A DNA stretch of 64,000 nucleotides, taken from NCBI GenBank assembly GCA_900312665.1, contig ONZQ02000005.1, positions 480,128 to 544,127 on the forward strand. The letters are read 5' to 3'. Within the stretch, counting starts at the first letter, position 1. Every line of letters begins with the position of its first letter. The translations under genes and the position numbers were made by a program. The notes beneath the pieces were generated by a model. It did no database searches. It saw only the letters and a list, made by a program, of their open reading frames with translations, and had not been told where the DNA came from. This document shows positions 35,170 through 45,000 of this stretch, in pieces. Source of the DNA: Cephalotrichum gorgonifer (lineage: Eukaryota; Ascomycota; Sordariomycetes; Microascales; Microascaceae).

Positions 35170-36368
35170 ATGGATAGCAAGCAGATTGTTAATGAAGATC
35201 TTGCCAGCCCTGGCATCCAGGCCTTCAACGACTGGGCTTCCAAGCCGGCCAGGGATGTTCCGGCGGGTGCTATTCCGGCCAGTCGTGTCGTGGCCATGGG
35301 TGTCGAGACCAGCAGTGTCGAGGCAAGCCGTATCGACGCCAGCCATGTCGATGCCGTCGATGCCAGTCGTGTCGAGAAGGACGGCCTCTTGGCTGCTGCA
35401 CAGCTGAGAGAGGTACGTTCCCTTACCTGATAGCTGCCGTGTAGATTCAAGGTGAGTTAACAGACCTCTCAGGGCGAAACGGTCCTCTTCATCGGCTCAT
35501 GTGGCGATACGAGCCCCTCAATTCTGGCCAAGGCTGTCGGAGCCTCCGGCCAGGTCATCGGGGTCATTCTGAAGAAGGCAAGAATACTAGTTGCGACCCC
35601 ATACTCCGGCGATAGGAATGTGAAATAAACCTAACCACGTGATAGCCGTCCTCCAATACATCTCTGGTGGTTTCGGAGTGCACTATTCCCAATGTCTACT
35701 TCATTGAGTCGTCCGTGGTGGTCATAGACACCAGGGACGGGGTAGCCGACTGTGTTATGAGCAGTCTCTTAGGCACCCACGTCCCCGGGCAGGATATTCA
35801 GGCGGTTCAAGAGGAGCTCTTCCGCGTCATGCGGCCTGGTGGACGCATAGTCTTCACGGATGTGATGATTCGGAAGGAGATACCGGACTCCATTGGAAGC
35901 ACTGTCCCCGCCGCCTGCAGTATTCTCCAGACAGGTATCCAGCCGTCCGTGTATGAGTTCTACCTCAGGAAGGCCGGGTTCGAGAGTACGTACCTTCTAA
36001 TCATCCCAACGCAGTTTTGTAGCTATGGAAAGATCAAGGTCTGACAGCATGAACCTCGGCCAGCAATCACCATCAAGGACGCCGGGAAAGACATCAACCC
36101 CTCCGTCGTGGAGAAGGCGGAGGAGCGCGCGACTAGCACTACCCCCACTCAATCTGGTAAGCAGCAACTTGACGCTAGCGGCACCAGTGATATCCAGGGG
36201 TCCCGTAAGGAAGAGGACAAGGGCGTCGGGTCGTACAGGCGCAAGGTCGGGAAGTTCACGCGCCAGCTCGTTACTGGACAGGATGAGCGGGAGGAGAAGA
36301 GCGCCGACGACACAGACTGGAATGAGTACGCGGGTATTTTCGTCGTTACCGCTCGCAAGCCGCAGTAA
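35170..36368 (+). CDS. Degenerate arsenite-methyltransferase-like protein
   Basis: The best model has four exons (35170-35412, 35473-35589, 35646-35985, 36064-36368) and 334 residues. The third exon is AS3MT-like: NVYFIESSVVVIDTRDGVADC, LFRVMRPGGRIVFTDVMIRKE and YEFYLRKAGFE. The last exon ends DTDWNEYAGIFVVTARKPQ, also typical. The N-terminus MDSKQIVN fits as well. The SAM site is damaged, however: the motif I region reads TVLFIGSCGDTSP where families have a D-x-GSGxG pattern, and the acidic residue after VIGV is Ile. The segment before it, where arsenite enzymes have a Cys-containing GLSCGNP-like block, is replaced by a pentapeptide repeat. Intron 2 uses a weak GTTGCG donor but has a perfect CTAAC branch site. 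It may be a pseudoenzyme or a decaying paralogue; methylation of As(III) is unlikely. Confidence 0.65.
35301..35380 (+). repeat. 15-bp coding minisatellite in exon 1 of the methyltransferase-like gene
   Basis: Degenerate 15-bp units start with TGTCGA or TATCGA at 35301, 35316, 35331, 35346 and 35370. The fourth unit contains an extra 9-bp step. They encode the pentapeptides VETSS, VEASR and IDASH, followed by VDAVDASR. The unit length is a multiple of three, so the frame stays open. Confidence 0.8.
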
Positions 36369-37490
36369 GTATGCCGGGGGACTCTGGGATTAGGGATGGA
36401 AGCAGAGGCGATAATAGGTCAGATTGAGTAGTTGAGACGACAGGCCGGTTGAGGAGGTTCAAACAGTCGGGGAGAGAGAGAATGCTTGGGCAGGGCAAAA
36501 GAACGACAGGTAAAAGAATGAGATTAACTTTCTCAAGGCAAACCAAACAAAAACGTCTCCTAGTATCAGGGTGTGTACTGATGTCGCATTCCTTGGAAAT
36601 TCATCCCAGCTTGTTCCTTCCTTGTCCATTCCTGCTTGCACCTTCCTCAGCTTGGACCATCACCTTATACGACTTTCAGACTTCCAATACCTCTCGTCCG
36701 TTGTTCCTGCCTATTCCTGATGCTGCCACTTGCCCTTTTCCGGATCGGCTCCTGCATGTGACCTGTGATCCAGAATTGCGAGTAGCAGCCACCGGGCCAC
36801 ATTTAATCCTAGTAACGATCCATGACTTCCCATCCACCGCAACAACCCCAACTGAAGCCCAACCACGCACTCTGTTTCCATATACTAGGATTTACTACGA
36901 ATATAGACGCGTCTAAGAAGTAATTCCCCAAGTGTCGTCACCGCGCAGCTTCGTCCCCCATCACATGCCGTGGCGTTGCAGCAGACGGCAAGTCGCGGAG
37001 ATTTTACCCGGAACAGCCTGAACTTCCGTCCCACTCAAATCTACCGTACCTGCGCGAAGGTGGATGTGGGGGAGGGGAAAAGAGGCGCTGGTATATAATA
37101 GAAGACCGATTGGCTCTCATTGGTGAGTAGCGTATCGGCCGATATTACGGCTCACGGACGGGGTAGTGCCATATCGCGAGAGGTCGCGGGCAAATTTAGG
37201 CAGTTGGGGGATGTGCATGGAAAGTGTCACCAATTGATACAAGATCAGAGCTGGCATATACAATGCGTTCTATGGCTCGATGACAGGCCACGTTGCAGCA
37301 CGCTTCGGCGTGAAGATCGAGGAGAGAGTTTTGTCGTAGCTTTCAAACGCGGGTTCGAGAGGATCTCGCCCTCTTCTTCAGCGCTGCTTCTGTTGCTCTA
37401 CCTCTGGCCATACCGTAAACCCTGCACCCCGACACAAACAGGAGCCACTTGAACTCTCGCATCGTTCCCAGCCCCCCGCGGCACAAGATC
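36369..37490. other. Intergenic, upstream of the SET gene
   Basis: The open frame at 36449-36916 (+) has no recognisable features. A TATATAATAG stretch at about 37091-37100 could be a core promoter for the SET gene, with a leader of almost 400 bp. Confidence 0.5.
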
Positions 37491-38711
37491 ATGGCACGCC
37501 TCCGCCTCCTCGCACCCCTCCTCGCCGCGGCCTCCCTCATCTCCGCCCACGAGGGCGCCGACTACAAATTCTCCGGGAATGACGTCGTAAACCAGATCGT
37601 CGAGAACTCTGTCCCGGCGCCGAACCTCCCCGGGGGTTGGTACGCGTCGGAGCGGTGCGTCTCGGGCTACTGCGTGTACGCGAACCCGGGCGCGTCGGGA
37701 GGCGCCGGAATCGCCGCCTTAACCACCGCCTCGAGCCTGGAGAAGCTGAAGGTCCAGGAGCTACAGCTGGGGCTCGCCGACACCACCGCCATCCCCAACC
37801 CCCGGCCGTACGAGGTCAAGGACGTGCCCGGGAAGGGGAAGATCCTCGTCGCCACAGAGACAATCAGGCGGGGTACGAAGCTGCTGTCGAGCTCGCCGAG
37901 TCTCATCGTGCACAGGAACTTCTTCAACGAGACGTTCCCCGAGAAGCAGGACCCGCTCCTCGAGCTGGCGGTTAGCCTGCTCCCAGCCGCGACGCAGAGT
38001 CGCATTTATGAGCAGATGAACCCCGCCGAAGGCGTCGTGACCCTCAAGGATGTGCTGGAGAGGCTCCCCTTCGAGGCGAACCTAGGTGTCGTGTGGGTAG
38101 GGAAGGACGGCTTCGACGAGGAGAAGCACCTGCTGAACTACCCCGACGTGGCGCCTCTCTCGCACAACTGTCGGCCAAACGCCGCGTTCCACATCGACAA
38201 CAACTTCGTGCATCAGGTCTCAGCCGTTCGGAAGATCCAGCCGGGCGAGGAGATCTCAATCTCGTACTTCAACCCGTTCCTCCCGACGGCCGAAAGGCAG
38301 GAGATGATCAAGAGGTGGCTGGGGAAGCCGTGCTCCTGCAGTGCCTGCACGCAGGGGGGCCGCCTAGACCAGATCCTCGTGTCGGACGGGCGTCTAGAGG
38401 AGATTCAGGCCATAGAGTCGAAGCTACGGGACTTCGATACCAGGGTCACGACCGGGATGTTGACTCGCCTAGTGCAGCTATACCAGGACGAGGGGCTCGA
38501 GTCCCGCCTCGCAAACATGTACGGGCAGGTCGCGATTAACTATAACAGCCTGGGTTACCAGAAACGGTGCGTCAAGTACGCGAACCTTGCGGTCCAGGCG
38601 GGGCTGATTGAGCATGGGACTGGCTCGAATGACGTCATTGCCATGAGGATTCTGGCCAAGGAATCAATGGAGCACTACTCGTGGAGGGCGCGGTTAAAGA
38701 ACAAGGCTTAA
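37491..38711 (+). CDS. Secreted SET-domain protein
   Basis: A single exon of 406 residues. The ATG at 37491 gives a signal peptide (MARLRLLAPLLAAASLISA, then HEGADYKF); an in-frame ATG at 37449 would spoil it. The SET domain starts at about residue 112 (GKGKILVATETIRRGTKLL). It keeps the pseudoknot motif LSHNCRPNA at about 222 and GEEISISYF at about 252. A Cys cluster CSCSACT at about 280 resembles a post-SET zinc site. The C-terminal 100 residues are helical, as in SMYD/SET5-like proteins. SET proteins usually methylate lysine in the nucleus or cytosol; a secretory leader is unusual and puts the substrate in doubt. The mature N-terminus has a Cys pair (RCVSGYC) that could form a disulphide. 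Activity is inferred from motifs only. Confidence 0.88.
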   Translation: MARLRLLAPLLAAASLISAHEGADYKFSGNDVVNQIVENSVPAPNLPGGWYASERCVSGYCVYANPGASGGAGIAALTTASSLEKLKVQELQLGLADTTAIPNPRPYEVKDVPGKGKILVATETIRRGTKLLSSSPSLIVHRNFFNETFPEKQDPLLELAVSLLPAATQSRIYEQMNPAEGVVTLKDVLERLPFEANLGVVWVGKDGFDEEKHLLNYPDVAPLSHNCRPNAAFHIDNNFVHQVSAVRKIQPGEEISISYFNPFLPTAERQEMIKRWLGKPCSCSACTQGGRLDQILVSDGRLEEIQAIESKLRDFDTRVTTGMLTRLVQLYQDEGLESRLANMYGQVAINYNSLGYQKRCVKYANLAVQAGLIEHGTGSNDVIAMRILAKESMEHYSWRARLKNKA

Positions 38712-39181
38712 GTGAGGCTTCTGTGAAGGAGGAAGGGGCGTCAGCATCGTGTGGGAGCGTTGATATTGCCATGTCTAGAGGTCGTATGTTAGATATTCCT
38801 CAGGCTTCTCTTTCAATTTCAGTGTTGTTTAGTCAGAATGTTCAAACGGACTTCTCCCTTTAATCAAATATCGATGGGATAACCTTATCGACGGACTGAC
38901 CGTGACAAGTAGGGGACGTACACGGCCTTCTCCCGAGGGCGACATGGCCCGGCACTGAGGCCGGCACTGCGTACCGAGAGTCTAACGCCGGATCGGTTAT
39001 TGGACTATTGAACCGTTTCTGCCGCAGATATTCGACCTCGCACTGATGCAACCCCTCATCTGTATGTATGCCGATTTTCCGGCTGATAGGACTCGTATAA
39101 ATTCACCAGTGAGTCCGTGTTTCTCCAGTACGATTCTAGCTTAAGGGGTTCGTACTTGTATCCAAATCAGCAACCTCAGCA
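38712..39181. other. Intergenic, SET to DUF8021-like gene
   Basis: A TATA element is at 39096-39102. Nothing else is recognised. Confidence 0.5.
39096..39102 (+). promoter_or_regulatory. TATA box of the DUF8021-like gene
   Basis: TATAAAT lies about 85 bp upstream of the start codon at 39182, a usual distance for a fungal core promoter. Confidence 0.5.
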
Positions 39182-39961
39182 ATGGCTCGCTTGAACTCAA
39201 TCCTCACGGCTACGGCCATTGCCATAGCCACTCTGGCCGGCCCCACCTCAGCCGCGTGCACCAGAGAAGACCTCTTCGCAGCGGCAGAGACTTACATCTC
39301 AGCCCAAGCGGCCGGCGACTCCTCCTCGCTCTCCCTCTCGGAGACCTTCGAGTACTGGGAGAACAACGCCAAAGCCGACATCGCGACGGGCCTCCTGTCC
39401 AAGCCCCTCAAGCTCGATTACAACCGCACCACGGCCGACACTACGCAGTGCGCGAGCTTCACGGAACTCATCGCCACCAGTGGGCCCTACGTCGTGGCCA
39501 CGCAGATATGGTACGACGACGCGGGCGCCATCGCCAAGATAGATACGATCGCCGCCACCACGGGCGACTTGTTCTTCAACGCCGCGCAGACGCTGGAGTA
39601 CGTCAAGGACCACGACTGGAGCGAGGTCCCCGAGGCGGAGCGCGTGAGCCGCGACGCGCTGAAGGATATCGGTGATGCGTACCTGGACATGTGGACGGAT
39701 GCTACGGCGGCGGATAAGATCCCCTGGGGCACGGAGTGTGAGCGGGTCGAGGGGTCGATGAGGACGGAGCCGTGCGGCGGGACGCTTCCGAGGGGCGGGA
39801 GCGCGAAAGCGAATGGAAATAGGAGGTATGCGATTGACGAGGTGTTGGGGTCAGTGGATGTGCTCTGCTCCTTTGATTCTCTGGGGCCGTGGCCGGATAG
39901 TCATGAGATTCGTGTGGAAGGCGGGAAGGTGAGGTACGTGTATACAGTGACTCTCATGTAG
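39182..39961 (+). CDS. Secreted DUF8021-like protein
   Basis: A single exon of 259 residues with a clear signal peptide (MARLNSILTATAIAIATLAG, cleavage near TSA|ACTRED). The mature part starts CTREDLFAAAETYISAQAAG and has YWENNAKADIATGLL, PLKLDYNRTTADTTQC and FTELIATSGPYVVATQIW. These are the blocks I associate with the fungal DUF8021 family. Several Cys residues (ACTRED, TTQCAS, GTECE, EPCGG, VLCSF) suggest disulphides. The C-terminal VRYVYTVTLM ends in a beta-like strand. The family is extracellular and uncharacterised; a SnoaL-like fold has been considered by others for similar proteins, but I cannot test that here. It lies between the secreted SET protein and the initiator tRNA. Confidence 0.85.
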   Translation: MARLNSILTATAIAIATLAGPTSAACTREDLFAAAETYISAQAAGDSSSLSLSETFEYWENNAKADIATGLLSKPLKLDYNRTTADTTQCASFTELIATSGPYVVATQIWYDDAGAIAKIDTIAATTGDLFFNAAQTLEYVKDHDWSEVPEAERVSRDALKDIGDAYLDMWTDATAADKIPWGTECERVEGSMRTEPCGGTLPRGGSAKANGNRRYAIDEVLGSVDVLCSFDSLGPWPDSHEIRVEGGKVRYVYTVTLM

Positions 39962-40157
39962 GATGGAGGTAGGGGTAGGGGCGGAATAAATAGGAACTGA
40001 AATTCGGGGGGGGGGGGGGGTAAACCCTCCCTGTTGACGACAGAAAGATCATCGCGATGTTGATATGCGTGGGCGTGTGGGTACATGCGCCCCTCGAGTA
40101 AGCTCTGATGGGGGTTTATCATTTCCGCTAGACAGACTTTTGACACTAACAAATATC

Positions 40158-40229
40158 AGCATTGTAGCTCAGAGGTAGAGCACTGGGCTCATAACCCAGG
40201 GGTCCTAGGATCGACACCTAGCAATGCTA
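40158..40229 (+). tRNA. Initiator tRNA-Met (CAU)
   Basis: The cloverleaf has acceptor stem AGCATTG/CAATGCT and anticodon stem CTGGG/CCCAG with loop CTCATAA (anticodon CAU). The T arm is CTAGG-ATCGACA-CCTAG. Three eukaryotic initiator hallmarks are present: an A1-U72 pair, three G-C pairs at the base of the anticodon stem, and AUCG in place of TTCG in the T loop. A T6 run at 40235-40240 can end Pol III transcription. No intron is present. Confidence 0.95.
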
Positions 40230-41082
40230 CTAAATTTTTTCTTTTGATTTTTTGCCTTTCTCTTCCCACAGAGGACGGAGGCTGACGTGAGCCAACTGTA
40301 AGAGATGCTTGTAAAAGAGAAAGAAGATTTTTCGCGAAGTCATTAGCCCAGGCAATGTCCTAACATGGTCCGGATGTGACCTCCGATGGGCTCCGCCCAG
40401 CCCGCGACCGGCCCCACCCCCGTTCACCCGCAAAGCCCCACACCGGAGATCTGTCCTCGGAGGCTCAGTGAGTCATATTTTTTTGTGAATCCTAGCTCGA
40501 AGGGGGCTACAGTCATCCTCTCCACAAGCCAGAGCGTATAGTGGGCTCGGGCGGCCAAGAGGGTAGTTAGTACTGACGTGACCGCACATCACCAAAGCCA
40601 CCCAGCTCCCCTCTTGACCGATGGATAAACCACACCGAATCATTGTGAAGTTAAATTTCAGAGAGCGATATCGAAGCGACCCCGGAGGAGAGCAAAGCTC
40701 ACTCCGGCGAAATCTTCTGCTCATATTGTACGTGAACGTAATGCTCGTCGCTCCTGCAACCATCTGACTGCGCCTTTTTTTTCGTGGGCCATATATCACA
40801 CAGTCGACGGTGCTTTCGCATAGGTATGAATATCACCAACACACACAAAAGCTGTTACGCAAAGGAAATCGTCCTAGGGGGTATCCATATACTCGTGGTA
40901 TCTCGTTGAAGTCCGATGGCTACATACCTATCCCCATGCTCCCCATACCTCTCCCCACCAATTATCCAATAAATCTCTTCCCCCGTATAACCAAATTATG
41001 CCCAGAAGATAAACTCGAAATCCCGGAACGCAAGTTTAAAACGATCCCCCCTTAACCCCTATCTTTACAGAACGCCCCCAAA
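40230..41082. other. Intergenic, tRNA to Cys-rich secreted gene
   Basis: T-rich tracts follow the tRNA. The stretch also contains the 3' end of the next gene. No gene is recognised. Confidence 0.5.
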
Positions 41083-42094
41083 CTAAAACAGTAACGCAAA
41101 TCCACAAGCGGCACCGACCGCTAATGCCCCGGCGAAGCCCGACCCCATCCCCGGAGACGGGGGAGACTGGCTGATGAGGGTGACGTTCGCGCCGGGCGGC
41201 AGGGTGGGCCTCGCGGCGCTGACGCGGACGTTGTCGACCAGGGAGTCACTATCCGGGGTATACGTCCCTTCCGTGATGTTGCACTGGGATATGACCTCCT
41301 TGATGGCTACTTAGAGTCAGTGAAACGAACATCCCAAGGGGAGGTGCGGATAAGGGGGAGAACTTACACCCTCGCGAGTAGCCGGCCTGCCAGATACAAC
41401 TCGAACAAAGCCCAGCCACAACCGCCACGTCGAAACTATTATTCTTGCAGACGCACTCCCTCTCCGCGTTGGCGACAACTTCGGCAGCCTGCCCCACCTC
41501 CGCATACTCCTCCAGGGAATCACCTCCGCTCACCGGATTCCAATCCGCGGCGTTCCCCACCGCCACCGGCGTGGTAGTCGGCAGAGGAGGATCGGCGGGC
41601 AGTCCCAGGCCACCGTCTCCATCCTCCAGGACAACCATCGTCATAGTCGTGGTCATAACCGACGACACAGGCGCCGCGCCACCCGCCGGCACCGTCGTGA
41701 TCTGTCCCCCGTTCTGGGTGGTTCTTGGAGCTGGAGTCTCCGTGAGCGTGACGACCGTCGTGAGGGTAACCACCCTCTCCCCGCCCAGACTCTCGGGTAT
41801 CGTGACGATCTGGCCAAAGGCATTCGTTACGACGGCCCTCTTCCTCCTCCGCTTCTTATCGTGGTCACGAGCGGGACCGTCGCCCCGGGCCTCTACCTTC
41901 CGCCTCTTCACTCGGGAGGAAACGCTGTCTCCTGTTGAGGTGTCTGAGAAGGCGCCGAGGTCGCATTTGCTCGTCAGCTCCACGACGGGGCCGCATATCC
42001 TGGCACATTCTACAGGGACGTCGGAGGGTTCAAGGAGGATCGAGGCGGACGCGAGGGCGAGGGTGGAGAGGAGTGCAGCCCTGGCGGCGCACAT
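41083..42094 (-). CDS. Secreted Cys-rich protein, probably GPI-anchored
   Basis: Two exons (42094-41368 and 41306-41083; intron 61 bp) encode 316 residues. The start at 42094 gives a signal peptide (MCAARAALLSTLALASASIL). Cysteines cluster at the two ends: PVECARICGPV and TSKCD near the N-terminus, and ECVCKNNSFDVAVVAGLCSSC, continuing after the intron into ISQC. The middle is Thr/Val-rich with TTVVTLTETPAPRTT, as in cell-wall mannoproteins, and has a basic KKRRRKR stretch that could be a kexin site. The C-terminus SGFAGALAVGAACGFALLF is hydrophobic and unfollowed by charge, as in GPI attachment signals. The pattern recurs in uncharacterised ascomycete surface proteins; the role is unknown. 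Confidence 0.8.
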
Positions 42095-45000
42095 TCTGGC
42101 AAGGATATTTGTGAGAAAGCTAGGTCCCCTCTTTAGACTCCCGACAGCGCAAGGAGCCGGAGAGAGGGAGTTGAGAACAAGCGAGTGGGCGCTTCGTGGT
42201 AGGGAAGCGACAGAAAAAAAAAAGAGAGGGGGAGGGGAGGGAGGAGATATGGGAGCCGAGGGTATAAAGAAGGTAGGATCAATGCATGGATGGCCAGATC
42301 GATAGACAGACCACAATGATCCTATGATCTCTGTCCATGAGCCACGATAACGATCTACTGCTGGGGGCAGCAAACTCATGCGAAGAGGTGAAGAGGAAGG
42401 AGCATGATAAAAAAAATGAGGAGTAATGGGTAAGGGGGTCATAGGGGGGATGAGCGAGTGATCGGAGTGAGCGAGTGAGGATCTCCACACAGCCAGACTT
42501 ACACGAGAGGAGATTGAACTTGTCCACCTGAGAGTAAGGGGTAATAGCCCTGCGACTCGAAGGGGGCAGGTTCCCGATACATGCTAAAGAGCCCAGGAAT
42601 AGGCTTGCAGCCGCTGAGTGAAGGGGGCAGGTGGATGTCACTTTTCCTTGATAGTAACTCTGGCTTTTTAAGCACACTCAGTCCCCGTGTACACAGACGG
42701 GCACTTGAAACGCGATCTCCCCCAGGATGTAGGACGGAGGGCCGCGTGCTGGTTCGGCTGTGCCGGTTCGGCTCCCCGCGGACCTACAGACAGTGTTTTT
42801 ACCAACCACGGCGAAATATGGGCTTCAGAGATAATTTATTGCCCTAAGGCAAGAAAGCGACGGATATCTCAACCTTCAACAAAGGCCGATGTAAATATCG
42901 TAGCTCGAAGGTGAACTCCCGGAATTCAGAACTCGCTCGGCAGGCAGAGGCACCTCGCTAATAATACCTACTACCCTAAATGCCTCCCGTCGCCGCACCA
43001 CCGCCCGGACCCCGACCCCGGGCGAAGATCAAACGCGAAGACCCACACTTGAGCTGCCCCATCCTATCCAGTTCCAATTCAATTAGCCCCCTCAGGCCGG
43101 TGGGCCACGAGTTGCGGAGGGTCCCATGCTGAATAAGTGTCTCATGCTATGATTTTCCTGAACAAGCTTTTGACCACTTGTATACGAAAAGTTCGGGGGA
43201 GTTAACTGTTTTCGGACGAACCACCGGACCACCCGCGCCATCCCGCTTCCTAGCGATTCAGGACCATCCCGGAGTTACAGTCCCGCCATATTTCCTGCGT
43301 CCATTCTTTAAACATCCCAGGAAAGAGAGGAAGATTTCAAAGGGGAAGTCAGAGACGGAAACAAGGGGTATTATCCACCAATCCGATTGCATTCACACCC
43401 GAATAGCTGGGACGTCCGGTCTCATATATGGGCTAGCCATGGAACCAGCTCAGCGGGTCACCTCTGCATGCTATCTATTTTTTTTCTGTTCGGACCGAAT
43501 CCGCGGGGGTCACCTCTGCATGCTACATATATCTTCTCTTCGGATAGATTCCACGGGGGAACGAGGATGCCGTTCTCTGAGACATCGGGTACGTTAAAGG
43601 GCATGGTATCTCTTTCCTTGGTCTCATTGGCGGCCGACTGGTAGGAAGTAGAACTGGACCGACTCGGACTGGGGCCTAGCGTCGGCGCGGCAGCCGGCGT
43701 CTTGAGATCGTCCAGCTACTTCGCGAAGATGGTCGCGTCCCTCGAGTGATATGGCTCGTATGCGTTACTGTATGCCACAAGCAATGGCTCTTTGAATGCT
43801 AGTACGTCAGGCCCCAAGTGTGCCACATTGTCCTAAAGTGGGAATGCCGCAACACCGGCCAAAGACAGCTATCCCCCTAGCTCTCTGGTCCAGAAATTCA
43901 CTGATGATCCGAAGCGACGGCGAGTCCCTTGTATCTTAGGTATTCTTCTTGAAAGTGGATCCCAGAAGGGTGGCGGCTCTTACCGCAGAGCGTGCTATCT
44001 AGACGGCGAGTAGCCCTCCTCGTGGTCCGGTTCCCCTAGAACTCGCCTCATCCTGGCCATCTATCGCTGTACCTTTCATCTCCAGGTCCTGGAAGCCTGG
44101 GAAAGATTTAAACTCAGGGCATCATTCTTGAAGCACCGGTCACCAAGCACGGTTCTCGCCTTGAGCGCTATTGCCACCTCGGCAGCGCTCTCAGCTCCAA
44201 TAATCCGAGACTTCGCCGGGCATTAACAGCTTTGAGCACGTTATCCGCCTCGCGAACACGCTTGCTAATATCGGTTGTGAGGACGACATGATTACTCCGT
44301 AGGTGTCTCGCATCGAACTCGGAGGTGTCTACACCACCCAATTGCTGGAGCAAGGGTCGGAGGTGACGCTTCCATGCTTCCATCCGGCGTCGCCTGTATG
44401 AACTCACGGAAGCCAATACTCTCCTCAGAGTCGACTGATGAGAGTAATATGGCGCTCATCTTGGGTGCTGCGCCCCATTGAGGATTGCCTATTTATCTTT
44501 AAGCAGCGTGTGTACATTGAAGAGGGGATCAGATATTTTCATGTTCCGGTCGTCCTTACGAAAGTGAAAACGGCGGGATTTTGCAGTCCAAGTTCATCAG
44601 CAAAGGGCGATGCTGAGATGAGATTGTCTCAGCCGCTCCTCTCCAACGTTATGGTTGCACTTTCCCCAGTTGAAGCACCCGCTCCGAGGAAAGAGCAGAG
44701 TGATTATCCTAGGTTCTTAGGCACACAGCATTTGAATGGTAGGAAGGAGTAAAGGACCAAGAAGTTGGTACATGTAGTCATCAACTTGCAGATCATCAGG
44801 GGATTGGGCACCGTATCGATATGCCGTCGGGACTTTGTGGAGGTGGGAGTATGGCTGTGGTAGCGGCCGTCTTCCGCCACAGTGCCTCGCTTAAGCAGCT
44901 TTTGTTTGGCAGATGTCATCATGTGGCATCAAGTGCCCCGCTTGCGGACCGCATATGGTGCAGGCAATGTCTGGTCCGTGCGTAGGGTGAACTGACCCTT

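Noticed and set aside
36449..36916. Plus-strand frame of 155 codons
   Set aside because: There is no signal peptide, domain or splice pattern. Composition is uneven, and it sits between the methyltransferase-like and SET genes.
41445..42305. Plus-strand frame of 286 codons
   Set aside because: It is antisense to the Cys-rich secreted gene, whose signal peptide, splice and GPI-type tail are coherent.
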